From: Mycolicibacterium crocinum
Lineage (GTDB): Bacteria; Actinomycetota; Actinomycetes; Mycobacteriales; Mycobacteriaceae
Length of the DNA stretch: 64,000 bases
Direction of reading: 5' to 3'
NCBI RefSeq assembly: GCF_022370635.2
Contig: NZ_CP092362.2
Span: 3,162,001-3,226,000, forward strand
Shown here: positions 34,845 to 43,235 of the stretch, in pieces
How the letters are laid out: every line of letters starts with the position of its first letter
Numbering within the stretch: position 1 is the first letter of the stretch
The notes under the pieces: generated by a model
The model's database searches: none
Told to the model about the DNA's origin: nothing
The model's input: only the letters and a program-made list of their open reading frames with translations
Position numbers and translations under genes: made by a program

Positions 34845-35975
34845 CTAGAGCAGCAGCGCGCGCAGCTGGTCGTGCGGTAACGCGGGGGATCGATGCCCGT
34901 CGCGGCCGACCATGTCGGCGTTGACCACGAGTGCATTCAGCACCGCCTCCTCGACGCTGTGCACGACGGCGGCGTAGAGCTCATCCATCCGGCCCCACGG
35001 CAGGAACCTCACGTGGCCGAACTCGTCGTCGCGGACCGGGCCAATGGGGAAGCGGCTGGCGAGATCCGGTGCGTCAGCGGTGGAGAAGGCCAGGAAGATG
35101 TCTCCGGAGAAGTGGCTACCGGTGGTGCCGGTGCGGGCCAGTCCCAAGGGAACCCGACGGGCGAGTGCCTTGCACTGTCCGGGTAGCAGCGGCGCATCGG
35201 TCGCGATCACCGCGATCACCGAACCGGCGCCGGGCGGCGGCCGGTTGAGATCGCGCTCGAACCAGTCGCCGTCGAGCGGATTCTCGACGTCCAGGCGCGG
35301 GCCGACGTGCCGCCCGGCCACGGTGAGTTCATGGCGCGCACCGAAATTCGCCTGCACAAACGCACCCACCGTGAAGGTGTGGGTTCCGTAGCGCGCCAGC
35401 CGCGACGCGGTTCCGTTGCCGCCCTTGAACTCATAGCAGTTCATCCCGGTACCGCCGCCGACCGAGCCTTCCGGCACCGGGCCCCCGGTGGCATTGTCCA
35501 GCGCTGCTTCGGCATGCTCCGGTCGCACATGGCCGCCGTTGATGTCGTTGAGGTAGCCATCCCAGGTTTCGGCGCACACCGGCAACAACCATTGCCGCGC
35601 CAGGACCGGGTCGACGCGGTTGACCCAGGAGATCACGCCCGTATGGCAGGAACCGACGGCGTGCGTATTCGACAGCAGCACAGGCAGATTGAAGGCACCG
35701 GACTCCTCGATCCAGGTGGTGCCGGTCATCTCGCCGTTGCCGTTGAGTGAGAACCATCCCGCCGCGCAGGGCCGGCCGAGTCCGGCCCGCCCGCGGGGCA
35801 GGACCGCCGTGACGCCGGTGCGGACCGCGTCACCGGCCACCAGGGTGGTGACACCGACCTCGACGCCGGGCACGTCGGTGATCGCGTTGAGTGGCCCCGG
35901 TTCGCCGGACAGAGCGATGTCGAGTCCGCGGGCGCGCGGACGGCCGTCGGTGGTGAATGCCGCTGGAGACGTCAC
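34845..35975 (-). CDS. P1-family peptidase (DmpA/BapA-type aminopeptidase)
   Basis: 376 residues from the GTG at 35975, the length of DmpA. Family blocks are ITDVPGVEVGVTTL, FNLPVLLSNTHAVG, GSVGGGTGMNCYEFKGGNG and TASR, where the self-processing N-terminal nucleophile Ser lies, and IAVIATDAPLLPGQ. These enzymes self-cleave into two chains and release N-terminal D- or beta-amino acids. An upstream extension to 36203 is open but would cover a strong hairpin and has no family similarity. Confidence 0.85.
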   Translation of the reverse strand: MTSPAAFTTDGRPRARGLDIALSGEPGPLNAITDVPGVEVGVTTLVAGDAVRTGVTAVLPRGRAGLGRPCAAGWFSLNGNGEMTGTTWIEESGAFNLPVLLSNTHAVGSCHTGVISWVNRVDPVLARQWLLPVCAETWDGYLNDINGGHVRPEHAEAALDNATGGPVPEGSVGGGTGMNCYEFKGGNGTASRLARYGTHTFTVGAFVQANFGARHELTVAGRHVGPRLDVENPLDGDWFERDLNRPPPGAGSVIAVIATDAPLLPGQCKALARRVPLGLARTGTTGSHFSGDIFLAFSTADAPDLASRFPIGPVRDDEFGHVRFLPWGRMDELYAAVVHSVEEAVLNALVVNADMVGRDGHRSPALPHDQLRALLL

Positions 35976-36027
35976 CCGGCCGACCCTACCGTCGGCTACG
36001 GGGCAAAGCGGTCCCGAAAAGACCACG

Positions 36028-36062
36028 GGCGCCGGGGAAGGTTTCACACCTTCCCCAGCGCC
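36028..36062. other. Strong stem-loop in the peptidase/sulfurtransferase intergenic region
   Basis: GGCGC-C-GGGGAAGGT, loop TTCAC, ACCTTCCCC-A-GCGCC: 14 paired positions with one mismatch. It lies about 53 bases upstream of the peptidase GTG on the minus strand and 240 bases upstream of the sulfurtransferase. No T-run follows in either direction, so it is more likely a leader structure or operator than a classical terminator. The rest of the roughly 330-bp gap (35976-36304) shows no convincing gene. Confidence 0.5.
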
Positions 36063-36304
36063 GCCTGGTGCCCGCACCACACCCCCCAGAGCCGTGTTGC
36101 GAGCCATCAGGCGATTCCGGCGCCCCCCGGGCGGAATCCGTGTTTCGTCTGACGTTGGTGCCAAGTTATCGCGCGGATATCGCCGCGCGCACGCGTAGTG
36201 CACTACTCGATTTCAGGTTCTTCTCAGGTTGATCACCTCGTGCCCGCTGCCGAGGGCGCGCCGGGCATGATCATCGGTGCCGGCTGACGACGAACGGAGA
36301 CTCC

Positions 36305-37153
36305 ATGACGGGGCGCGCTGACGTGCTGATCACGGCTGAAGCGTTGGCCGACCACATGGCGGCCGGCGACCCGGTCACCGTGTTGGACGTGCGCTGGACC
36401 TTGAGCGAACCGGACGGGCGGGAGCACTACCTCCAGGGGCATGTGCCCGGCGCGGTGTACGTGTCGCTCGACGACGAGTTGACCGACCACACCGTGCCAG
36501 ACCGCGGCCGCCACCCGCTTCCGGCGGGGTCGGCGGTGCAGGCCGCCGCGCGACGCTGGGGTGTTCGTGACGGGCGCCCGGTCGTCGCCTACGACGACTG
36601 GAACCGGGCGGGATCGGCGCGGGCCTGGTGGGTGCTGACGGCCGCAGGAATCACCGACGTCCGCATTCTCGACGGAGGCTGGTCGGCGTGGAAGGCAGCA
36701 GGCGGACTAGTCGAAGCCGGTCCGGTCGATCCGGCGCCGGGCGACGTGACGGTGGCCCACCAGGATCTGTATGCCGGCGCGCTGCCAACCCTGACCATCG
36801 ACGAGGTCGGCAACGGCCCGCTGCTCGACGCCCGAGCGCCGGAACGGTTCCGCGGCGACGTGGAACCGGTTGACGCCGTCGCCGGGCACATCCCCGGCGC
36901 GCGCAACCTGCCGAGCACGATGCTGCTCAGCGGGCAGGAAACCTTTCTCGATGACACCGCCCTGGCCGGCCTGCTGACCGACCGCGGTATCGAGCCCGGC
37001 GACCCGATCGGCGTCTACTGCGGATCGGGGATCACCGCGGCGGTGACCGTCGCCGCGCTGACCGCCGCGGGCCGCGAGGCCGCTCTGTTCCCAGGATCCT
37101 GGTCGCAGTGGAGCTCCGATCCGGATCGGCCTGTCGCCCGCGGCGAGCAGTGA
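36305..37153 (+). CDS. Sulfurtransferase, tandem rhodanese domains (SseA/MST-type)
   Basis: 282 residues with two rhodanese domains. The first is inactive (VVAYDDWNRAGSARAWW). The second carries catalytic Cys239 in C-G-S-G-I-T-A, the loop typical of 3-mercaptopyruvate sulfurtransferase-type enzymes. It transfers sulfane sulfur to thiols or cyanide. It is the first gene of a tight plus-strand run 36305-39792; the next start is at most 2 bp away. Confidence 0.9.
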   Translation: MTGRADVLITAEALADHMAAGDPVTVLDVRWTLSEPDGREHYLQGHVPGAVYVSLDDELTDHTVPDRGRHPLPAGSAVQAAARRWGVRDGRPVVAYDDWNRAGSARAWWVLTAAGITDVRILDGGWSAWKAAGGLVEAGPVDPAPGDVTVAHQDLYAGALPTLTIDEVGNGPLLDARAPERFRGDVEPVDAVAGHIPGARNLPSTMLLSGQETFLDDTALAGLLTDRGIEPGDPIGVYCGSGITAAVTVAALTAAGREAALFPGSWSQWSSDPDRPVARGEQ

Positions 37154-37155
37154 CG

Positions 37156-37392
37156 ATGGAGACGTTCCTGGTGTACCTGAAGGTTCAGGCGATGTGCTTC
37201 GTCTTCGGCATCGTCGGGCCGATCTTTCTGGTCGTGTACTTCGCCGTCCAACCCGACCCGACAATCCGGTGGATGTACTACTGGGGCTTGGTGATCACTG
37301 CGATCGACGTGCTGATCGCACTCGGCCTGACCGACCAGACCTTGCGAGCCCGTCGGGTTACGCACAAGCAGGAGGAGACCCCCACATCGTGA
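37156..37392 (+). CDS. Small membrane protein
   Basis: 78 residues from the ATG at 37156 (a GTG at 37150 overlapping the previous stop is an alternative). Two predicted TM helices, about residues 7-30 (QAMCFVFGIVGPIFLVVYF) and 39-58 (YYWGLVITAIDVLIALGL), with a polar C-terminus. The family is not recognised. The stop overlaps the GTG of the K+ channel gene, so it may be a channel partner. Confidence 0.75.
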   Translation: METFLVYLKVQAMCFVFGIVGPIFLVVYFAVQPDPTIRWMYYWGLVITAIDVLIALGLTDQTLRARRVTHKQEETPTS

Positions 37393-38159
37393 CGATCGTC
37401 GATCGTGAGATGGCTGACGAGACGACGGATCCCGCGTCGCGACAGCAGCGGTGGGAAGGGCTGGCGGAGTGGCCGCTGGCGGCATGCGCCGCGATCTTCC
37501 TTGCGCTGTTCTCGGTCAAGGTGCTGGCGCAACCACAGGGCTTGAACCAGCACATCATTCACGGGCTGCTGTTCGTGCTGTATCTGCCCTTCCTCGTCGA
37601 CTATGTCGCGCGTCTGGTGCTGGCCGAACATCGGACGCGGTGGTTCGTGCGCCACCTGCTCGATCTCATCGTCGTCGTGTTGCCGTTGATGGGTCCGCTC
37701 CTGCTGCTGCGCCTCGTCGCGCTCGTGGGTGCCCTGCAGCGCGCCATCGGCGACGCGATCCGCGGCCGAGTGGTGGTCTACACCGCGTTCAGCGCGGTCC
37801 TGTTGGTCTACGCCGCCTCACTGGCGGTGCTCCAGGTCGAACGTCCCGCGCCCGGCGCCAACATCACGAGCTTCGGCGACGCGATCTGGTGGTCGGTCAC
37901 CACCATCACCACCGTCGGTTACGGCGACCTCTATCCGGTGACGGTGCTGGGGCGGATCGTCGCCGCGCTGCTCATGATTGGCGGGATCAGCATGGTCGGC
38001 GCCATCACTGCCACCATCGCCAGCTGGATCGTGCAGCGGGTATCGGCGGAGGACAGCGCCCAGCAAGCCGCCACCGTCGCGCATATCGAGAGTCTGCAGG
38101 CCGAGGTGTCCCGGCTCGCGGACCTCGTGGCCGCGCAGACCGAGGGGAGGAGCCGGTGA
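37389..38159 (+). CDS. Voltage-gated-type potassium channel
   Basis: 256 residues from a GTG overlapping the previous stop (GTGA). About five to six TM helices, and the K+ selectivity filter T-T-V-G-Y-G-D at 174-180 with its pore helix FGDAIWWSVTTI. The S4-like helix is short of regular arginines, so voltage sensing is uncertain. The C-terminal 35 residues form a coiled coil (IESLQAEVSRLADLVA), which would tetramerise it. Its stop overlaps the thiolase start. Confidence 0.9.
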   Translation: MTIVDREMADETTDPASRQQRWEGLAEWPLAACAAIFLALFSVKVLAQPQGLNQHIIHGLLFVLYLPFLVDYVARLVLAEHRTRWFVRHLLDLIVVVLPLMGPLLLLRLVALVGALQRAIGDAIRGRVVVYTAFSAVLLVYAASLAVLQVERPAPGANITSFGDAIWWSVTTITTVGYGDLYPVTVLGRIVAALLMIGGISMVGAITATIASWIVQRVSAEDSAQQAATVAHIESLQAEVSRLADLVAAQTEGRSR

Positions 38160-39352
38160 CCCGCGGGCCGTTCGACGGTAAGGCTGTCATCACCGGTGCG
38201 GGAAAGTCGCAGGTGGGGCGTCGCCTGGGCCGCACCGGGCTGGAACTGACCATCGAAGCCGTGCTGCGGGCGATTGCCGACGCCGGGCTCGACGTCGACG
38301 ACGTGGACGGCATCGCCAGCTATCCCGGTGCGGTGGCGGGCAACCCGGGCTTCTCCGGGGCCAACGTCACCGACGTGCGGACTGCCCTGGGCCTACGCAG
38401 CAGGTGGTACATGTCCGGGCTGGAGACCGCGGGCCAGATCGGACCGGTGATCGAAGCCTGTATGGCCGTCACCCTCGGCTTGGCCAACCATGTGGTGGTG
38501 TTCCGGTCGGTGTGGGAGTCGACCGCGGCGCAGCACGCCGGCGGCGGCCACGCCTCGGTGTTGCTCGGCGGCGGCGGGAAGCTGCCGCCGCAGATGGAAT
38601 GGACTGCGCCGTTCGGCGCGCTGTCGGCGGCCAACTGGCTGGCGATGCCGGCACAGCGGTACATGCACGACTTCGGGCTCACCCGTGAGCAACTCGGTGC
38701 GATCGCGCTGAACGCCCGGCGCAATGCGGGTCGCAACCCCGACGCCGTGTACCGCGACCCACTGACGATGGAGGACTACCTGTCCGCCCGGATGATCTCG
38801 GAACCGTTGTGCCTGTACGACTGTGATGTGCCCTGCGACGGCGCCACCGCGGTCATCGTCTCCCGTCGGGATGCCTGCGGCGGATTGCCTCGCCACCCGC
38901 TGACGGTCGAATCCGTCGGCCCGGGCATGTTCGAAAGACCAACGTGGGAACAACGTTTCGACCTGACCACGATGGCCGCCCACGACTCGGCCGCCACGTT
39001 GTGGGAGCACACCGAGCTGCGGCCGGGTGATGTCGACATGGCCCAGTTGTACGACGGTTTCAGTTTCCTGACCGTGATGTGGTTGGAGGCGCTGGGATTC
39101 TGCGAGCACGGCCGGGTCGGCGAATTCATCGCCGGCGGTGAGCGGATCGCGCTCGACGGCGAGTTGCCGTTGAATACCAGCGGCGGTCAGCTCTCGGGCG
39201 GACGCCTGCACGGTATGGGGTTCCTGCACGAGGCCTGCGTGCAGCTGTGGGGAGAAGGCGGTGAACGCCAGGCTCCGCGCACCCCGGAAGTCGTCGCGGT
39301 CGGCGTCGGCGGCGGACCCGTCGCGGGCTCGATGTTGGTGAGCAGCCGATGA
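38156..39352 (+). CDS. Thiolase-family protein, lipid-transfer-protein (Ltp/SCP-x) type
   Basis: 398 residues from the GTG that overlaps the channel stop; GAGGGGAGGAG is a strong ribosome site. The thiolase fold is clear: AVITGAGKSQVGRRLGRTGLELTIEA at the start (positions 9-34), VIEACMAVTLGLANHVVVF, and near the C-terminus NTSGGQLSGGRLHGMGFLHE. The usual reactive N-terminal Cys context is not obvious. Together with the DUF35 protein encoded next (4-bp overlap) it resembles the Ltp2-ChsH2 arrangement, where the thiolase-like subunit is an aldolase in steroid side-chain loss. The actual reaction is unproven. Confidence 0.85.
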   Translation: MTRGPFDGKAVITGAGKSQVGRRLGRTGLELTIEAVLRAIADAGLDVDDVDGIASYPGAVAGNPGFSGANVTDVRTALGLRSRWYMSGLETAGQIGPVIEACMAVTLGLANHVVVFRSVWESTAAQHAGGGHASVLLGGGGKLPPQMEWTAPFGALSAANWLAMPAQRYMHDFGLTREQLGAIALNARRNAGRNPDAVYRDPLTMEDYLSARMISEPLCLYDCDVPCDGATAVIVSRRDACGGLPRHPLTVESVGPGMFERPTWEQRFDLTTMAAHDSAATLWEHTELRPGDVDMAQLYDGFSFLTVMWLEALGFCEHGRVGEFIAGGERIALDGELPLNTSGGQLSGGRLHGMGFLHEACVQLWGEGGERQAPRTPEVVAVGVGGGPVAGSMLVSSR

Positions 39353-39792
39353 GCTATCAACGCCCGGATCTGCGGCTCGCGCCCAGCCCAACCCCCGAAT
39401 CGCAAGCGTTCTGGACCGGTGGACGCGAGGGAAATCTCCTGATCAGCCACTGCCGTGCCTGCGGACATTTCTTCCACCCACCCGGACCGGCGTGCTGGCG
39501 CTGTCGCAGTACCGATGTCGGCCCGGAGAAGGTGTCCGGGCGGGGGTCGGTCGCGGCATTCAGCGTCGACCGGCAGCCCTGGATTCCCGGATTCGAGCCG
39601 CCCTACATCGTGGCGATGGTGGAAATCGCCGAGGAGCCGGGCGTTCGGCTGATCAGCAATGTCGTGGATGTCGAGCCGGCGGACATGCGGATCGGGCTCG
39701 AGGTGGATGTCTTCTTCGAAGACTGGACCGGGCTCTCGGGAGAGGAAGACACCCGGGTGTGGATACCGTTGTTCCGGCCCGTGACTCACTGA
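39349..39792 (+). CDS. DUF35 zinc-ribbon/OB-fold protein (thiolase partner)
   Basis: 147 residues. The rubredoxin-like zinc ribbon has Cys35, Cys38, Cys49 and Cys52 (C-R-A-C and C-W-R-C), followed by an OB fold (GSVAAFSVDRQPW ... PYIVAMVEIAEEPGVRL). Such proteins bind the acyl-CoA end and form complexes with Ltp-type thiolases. The ATG overlaps the thiolase stop (ATGA), and a strong hairpin 12 bp after its stop probably ends transcription. Confidence 0.9.
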   Translation: MSYQRPDLRLAPSPTPESQAFWTGGREGNLLISHCRACGHFFHPPGPACWRCRSTDVGPEKVSGRGSVAAFSVDRQPWIPGFEPPYIVAMVEIAEEPGVRLISNVVDVEPADMRIGLEVDVFFEDWTGLSGEEDTRVWIPLFRPVTH

Positions 39793-39803
39793 CGGGCTAA
39801 GTT

Positions 39804-39826
39804 ATCCCGTTGCCAGGCAACGGGAT
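39804..39826. terminator. Bidirectional terminator-like hairpin
   Basis: ATCCCGTTGCC-A-GGCAACGGGAT is a perfect inverted repeat with 11-bp arms placed between two convergent stops (39792 plus strand, 39832 minus strand). The T-tract is weak, as is common in mycobacteria. Confidence 0.65.
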
Positions 39827-39831
39827 TCGGG

Positions 39832-40017
39832 TCAGTCGCGAGCCCAGACGGAGATGTAGCCGATGGGGATGCCGGTGCGGGTGGCGATGCACTCGCGGGC
39901 GGCCAATTCGACTTTGTCCCGTGTGGTCGCCTCGGTCGCATCGTTGATTTCCGGGATGCGAATCAGCCAGCGGTTGCTCTCGAACCGAATGTCGATTTCG
40001 AAGCACTGGCCGGCCAT
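39832..40017 (-). CDS. Small conserved mycobacterial protein
   Basis: 61 residues from the ATG at 40017. Strands FEIDIRFESNRWLIRIPEI, then a helix ELAARECIATRTG and PIGYISVWARD, give a beta-beta-alpha-beta pattern like HicB-type (partial RNase H-like) antitoxin folds. I recall short proteins of this pattern in other mycobacteria, without known function. No toxin gene is adjacent. An upstream ATG (40095) would give a basic extension without family character. Confidence 0.55.
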   Translation of the reverse strand: MAGQCFEIDIRFESNRWLIRIPEINDATEATTRDKVELAARECIATRTGIPIGYISVWARD

Positions 40018-40189
40018 GGGCCGAAGGACATGATGGGTGCGAAGACCCCGTTGCGGTCGAGTGGAGAAGCCGCGAGTTCTGTAATGAGTACGCATCTTCA
40101 AGCTTTCCGAAACGATTCTGGGCCGCGGGAAAAGATACTCTCTGTGACCCGGAATACAAAATCGCGGCACTGGTGACCATGATGGACAG

Positions 40190-40591
40190 ATGGCTGACGA
40201 CAACCTCACCGCTTCGCAACGGATCGATGCCCGGATTGCCGAGTTCGACGATTGGCGCGGCGAGACGCTCGCGCAGATCCGTGCCGTGATCAAACGTGCC
40301 GATCCGGACGTGGTGGAGGAATGGAAGTGGCGCGGTGTTCCGGTGTGGTCCCACGCCGGAATGATCTGCACGGGTGAGACATATAAGGCCGCGGTCAAGA
40401 TGACGTTCGCCAAGGGTGCGTCGCTGCCGGATCCGTCGGGATTGTTCAATTCCAGCCTCGAGGGAAACACCCGGCGGGCGATCGATTTTCATGAGGGCGA
40501 TGTCATCGACGAAGAGGCGTTGGCGGACCTCATTCAGGCGGCGATTGAACTGAACATGTCGTCGAAGTCGCGGTCGGGTAAACGCGGATAG
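40190..40591 (+). CDS. DUF1801 domain protein
   Basis: 133 residues. EFDDWRGETLAQIRAVI, then DVVEEWKWRGVPVWSHAGMI and LEGNTRRAIDFHEGDVIDEE are the conserved blocks of the DUF1801 (YdhG/YjbR-like) family. It is a small cytoplasmic protein of unknown biochemical role. Its 3' end overlaps the convergent symporter gene by 62 bp. Confidence 0.83.
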   Translation: MADDNLTASQRIDARIAEFDDWRGETLAQIRAVIKRADPDVVEEWKWRGVPVWSHAGMICTGETYKAAVKMTFAKGASLPDPSGLFNSSLEGNTRRAIDFHEGDVIDEEALADLIQAAIELNMSSKSRSGKRG

Positions 40592-42041
40592 CCGATTCCG
40601 GTTGCGCCAGCCGGTCACGGGGCGTCGCCGCGGGCCGGATCAGGCTGATCGCGACCAAAACGACGACATTGCCGGCCAGCGCCACCAGCCCCGCGTTGAT
40701 GCCGTGGACAGGGTCGTGATCGGTGAAGACCAGCCAGCAGACTGCGCTCACACCGACCGCCAGCCCGGCGACGACCGCAGTGGCAGATACCTTCCGCCAC
40801 ACCAGCGCCACCAACACGGCCGGCATCAACTGCGCCATACCCTCATACGACACCAGCGACAGCCGAACCAGAGCGTTCGGCCAGGTGTAGGTCATCACCA
40901 GCGCCGCAACGCCGGCCAGTAGGGCCACCGCCTGGGCAAGTTCGCGCTGCCGCGGCGCGGTTCGCGGGTGGATTCCCAAAACCGAACGGCCCCACATGGT
41001 TCCGATGACGAGCATGAACATCGCCATCGGCACGATTGCCGAGAGCGCACCGGCCGCTCCGATTACACCGAGCAACCATGGGGGCACTTCGGTCCTGATC
41101 ATCTCGAAGAGCGCGAGATTGGAGTCTTTGAGTCCCGGCACCACGAACAGTGCGGCCAGCCCGAGGATCACCGGCACGAACAACAACACCTGGTAGAAGG
41201 GCAGGATGATGGCATTCCTGCGCAGTGCCTGAGCATTTCGCGCCCCGAGGAACCCGGCGATCTGCGTCGGGAAGACGGTGAACACCACGCCGTTGAGGAT
41301 GGCCGTCGAGATGAACCAGCCCACGCCGAGGCTGTGGCTGGTCGGACCCGGCAGCGTCAGCCAGGCGCGGTGGTCGTCGGTGATGCGGTGCAGCAGAGCG
41401 GAATAGGAGCCGAAGTAGTGCAGCGGGATGTAGACGAAGACGAACACCAGAGTGAGCACGGCCAGGACGTCTTTGAGTACCGAGACCCACGCGCTGCCCC
41501 GTAATCCGCTCAGGACGATGAACGATTCGGAGATGACGAACGCCAGCAGATACGCCAGCGACAGGCCGATCGTGCCATAGCTGACCGTGGCGACCACGAC
41601 TCCGAGACCGGTGATCTGCAACTGGATGTACGGCAGCACGAACACCGTCGCCAGCACTGCTACCACCGCACCGAGCCAGGGGGCGGCGAACCGGTGGGCC
41701 ACGATGTCGCTGAGCCCGACCAGGTTGTGGGCGTGGGCGTAGTTCCACAGCAGCGGTCCGATCAGGTAGCTGATGGCCATCCCAATCGACAGGTAAGCCA
41801 CCACGTACAGCGCCGAAAGCCCATGGGTATACGACCACCCCGCGGCACCGAGGTAGCTGAAGCTGGTGTAGGTCTCACCGGCCATCAGCACCAGGGTCAG
41901 CAGCAGGCCCAGGCTGCGCCCGCCGATCGACCAGTCCACCAGGTCGCGGGTCTTCGAGCCGCGGGTGCGCGCCCCGACGCCCAGGACAACCGTGGCCACC
42001 AGGAACGCAGCCAGCACCGAAACCGAGACAGCGGCGTTCAC
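40530..42041 (-). CDS. Sodium:solute symporter family protein
   Basis: 503 residues with about 13 TM helices of the LeuT-fold SSS family: the N-terminal DWSIGGRSLGLLLTLVLMAG and YTSFSYLGAAG segment, and a hydrophobic core through YTWPNALVRLSLVSYEGMAQ, which contains the family signature region. The solute could be a carboxylate or amino acid. It overlaps the small DUF3311 gene by 4 bp, the usual pairing for this transporter subgroup. Confidence 0.9.
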   Translation of the reverse strand: MNAAVSVSVLAAFLVATVVLGVGARTRGSKTRDLVDWSIGGRSLGLLLTLVLMAGETYTSFSYLGAAGWSYTHGLSALYVVAYLSIGMAISYLIGPLLWNYAHAHNLVGLSDIVAHRFAAPWLGAVVAVLATVFVLPYIQLQITGLGVVVATVSYGTIGLSLAYLLAFVISESFIVLSGLRGSAWVSVLKDVLAVLTLVFVFVYIPLHYFGSYSALLHRITDDHRAWLTLPGPTSHSLGVGWFISTAILNGVVFTVFPTQIAGFLGARNAQALRRNAIILPFYQVLLFVPVILGLAALFVVPGLKDSNLALFEMIRTEVPPWLLGVIGAAGALSAIVPMAMFMLVIGTMWGRSVLGIHPRTAPRQRELAQAVALLAGVAALVMTYTWPNALVRLSLVSYEGMAQLMPAVLVALVWRKVSATAVVAGLAVGVSAVCWLVFTDHDPVHGINAGLVALAGNVVVLVAISLIRPAATPRDRLAQPESAIRVYPTATSTTCSVQSPPE

Positions 42042-42256
42042 CGGCTTTCGTGCTCGTCTCGGGCCGACGAGTGGTGGCGGAACACCGGATCACTGCGGGC
42101 GGCCAGGTAGACGAACAGCGGAGTGAGCACGGTTGCGCCCAACAGCCACGGCCCGAGGAGGTAGGGATGGTTGACGAAGGGGAGTGGCGCGAGAAACAGC
42201 GCCACCGGGGCCAGCAGCCACAGCAGCGACCACCGGCCACGCAGGATGTCGCGCAT
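42038..42256 (-). CDS. DUF3311 small membrane protein (symporter partner)
   Basis: 72 residues with two TM helices (LLWLLAPVALFLAPLPFV and LLGATVLTPLFVYLAA). Proteins of this type are encoded directly before SSS symporters, as here (ATGA overlap), and are thought to be accessory subunits. An in-frame upstream ATG (42316) exists but lacks family character. Confidence 0.8.
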   Translation of the reverse strand: MRDILRGRWSLLWLLAPVALFLAPLPFVNHPYLLGPWLLGATVLTPLFVYLAARSDPVFRHHSSARDEHESR

Positions 42257-42343
42257 GTGCCCAGCATTGCAGCTGATGTGCCGGGAAGCACCATGTGCCG
42301 AACCAATTGTCGGCATTCCGGATCAACAGCCGGCTCGGCGACA

Positions 42344-42622
42344 CTATCCGCCGGCGAAGTACACGCCGAGCATCGCAGCGATCACCACGACCACCCATCC
42401 ACTGGTGACCGCTTTAAGCCACACCGGCGCACGCCGAACCTCCATGAAGTGCCAGATCACCAGCTGTGCCTTCACGGCGGCGATCAACAGCACGACGGTC
42501 GTGACCGTCGAATTGAGCTGATGGGCGGCCCCGCCGTCGCGCGACACCAGCCACGACACGACGGTGACCGCGGTGAGCAGCGCCCACACGATCGCCAGCG
42601 GATTACGGATCAGCGCGGCCAC
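42344..42622 (-). CDS. Cytochrome c oxidase subunit IV-like (NorF-type) membrane protein
   Basis: 92 residues with three TM helices. The middle helix with AAVKAQLVIWHFMEVRRAP is the hallmark of prokaryotic subunit IV/NorF proteins. It follows the subunit III-like gene by 4 bp on the minus strand. There is no subunit I or II gene in the neighbourhood. Confidence 0.82.
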   Translation of the reverse strand: MAALIRNPLAIVWALLTAVTVVSWLVSRDGGAAHQLNSTVTTVVLLIAAVKAQLVIWHFMEVRRAPVWLKAVTSGWVVVVIAAMLGVYFAGG

Positions 42623-42626
42623 AGGA

Positions 42627-43235
42627 TCACCTCATCAGGTAGAACGCGGCGAACAGGACCAACCACAGGACATCGACCATGTGCCAGTACGTGGCACCCG
42701 TCTCGACGAACGAGATCTTCGGCTGCGCTGCGGTTTTCAGGTTACGGATCACGAAGCAGAGGATGACGAGTCCGAGCAGAACGTGGCACAGGTGCAGGCC
42801 GGTCATCACGAAGTAGAACATGAAGAACAGGTTGGTCCCCGGCGTGATACCGGCGGTGATTTCGGGAATCCATTCGAACGCCTTCAGTACGGGGAAGGCG
42901 GCGCCCAGGGCCAGCGCAATGACGAAGCGGCGCAGTGCTTCCGCCGAATTGCCGGCGCGGGCCGCGGTGGCGCCCAGAACCACGAACAGCGAACTGGTCA
43001 GCAGCACAACGGTGTTGATCGCGCCGATGTCCACATTGAGCCGAGCCTGGCTGCGCAGGAAGAGATCGGGATTCTGTCCGCGGTAGTAGATATAGCCGAT
43101 GAAGTAGAGACCGAAGATGAACAGATCGCCGATGACGAAGAACCACATGCTCGGGTCACCGGGTACATGCCCGGGTACGGGGTCTCGCCGCGACGCGCTG
43201 AGGTCGTCTGCGCGACCCTCGGCAACGTCGGTCAC
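42627..43235 (-). CDS. Haem-copper oxidase subunit III-like (CtaE/NorE-type) protein
   Basis: 202 residues from a GTG overlapping the previous stop. Five TM helices, starting at WFFVIGDLFIFGLYFIGYIYY. The conserved FMFYFVMTGLHLCHVLLGL and the final TYWHMVDVLWLVLFAAFYLM match subunit III. This shorter five-helix form is the NorE type, often not part of a classical aa3 oxidase. With the IV-like gene and two unknown membrane proteins it forms one operon. Confidence 0.87.
   Translation of the reverse strand: MTDVAEGRADDLSASRRDPVPGHVPGDPSMWFFVIGDLFIFGLYFIGYIYYRGQNPDLFLRSQARLNVDIGAINTVVLLTSSLFVVLGATAARAGNSAEALRRFVIALALGAAFPVLKAFEWIPEITAGITPGTNLFFMFYFVMTGLHLCHVLLGLVILCFVIRNLKTAAQPKISFVETGATYWHMVDVLWLVLFAAFYLMR

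Noticed and set aside
35976..36110. Cobalamin-riboswitch-like segment (GGGAAGGTGTGAAACC) on the minus strand upstream of the P1 peptidase
   Set aside because: Only the local hairpin resembles the P5/L5 region; the conserved AGCCAGGAGACC box and the CCCGCAACTG segment are missing.
37451..38155. Long upstream extension of the thiolase frame
   Set aside because: It is the +1 shadow of the K+ channel gene, Arg/His-rich and without thiolase similarity; the GTG at 38156 overlaps the channel stop and has a strong ribosome site.
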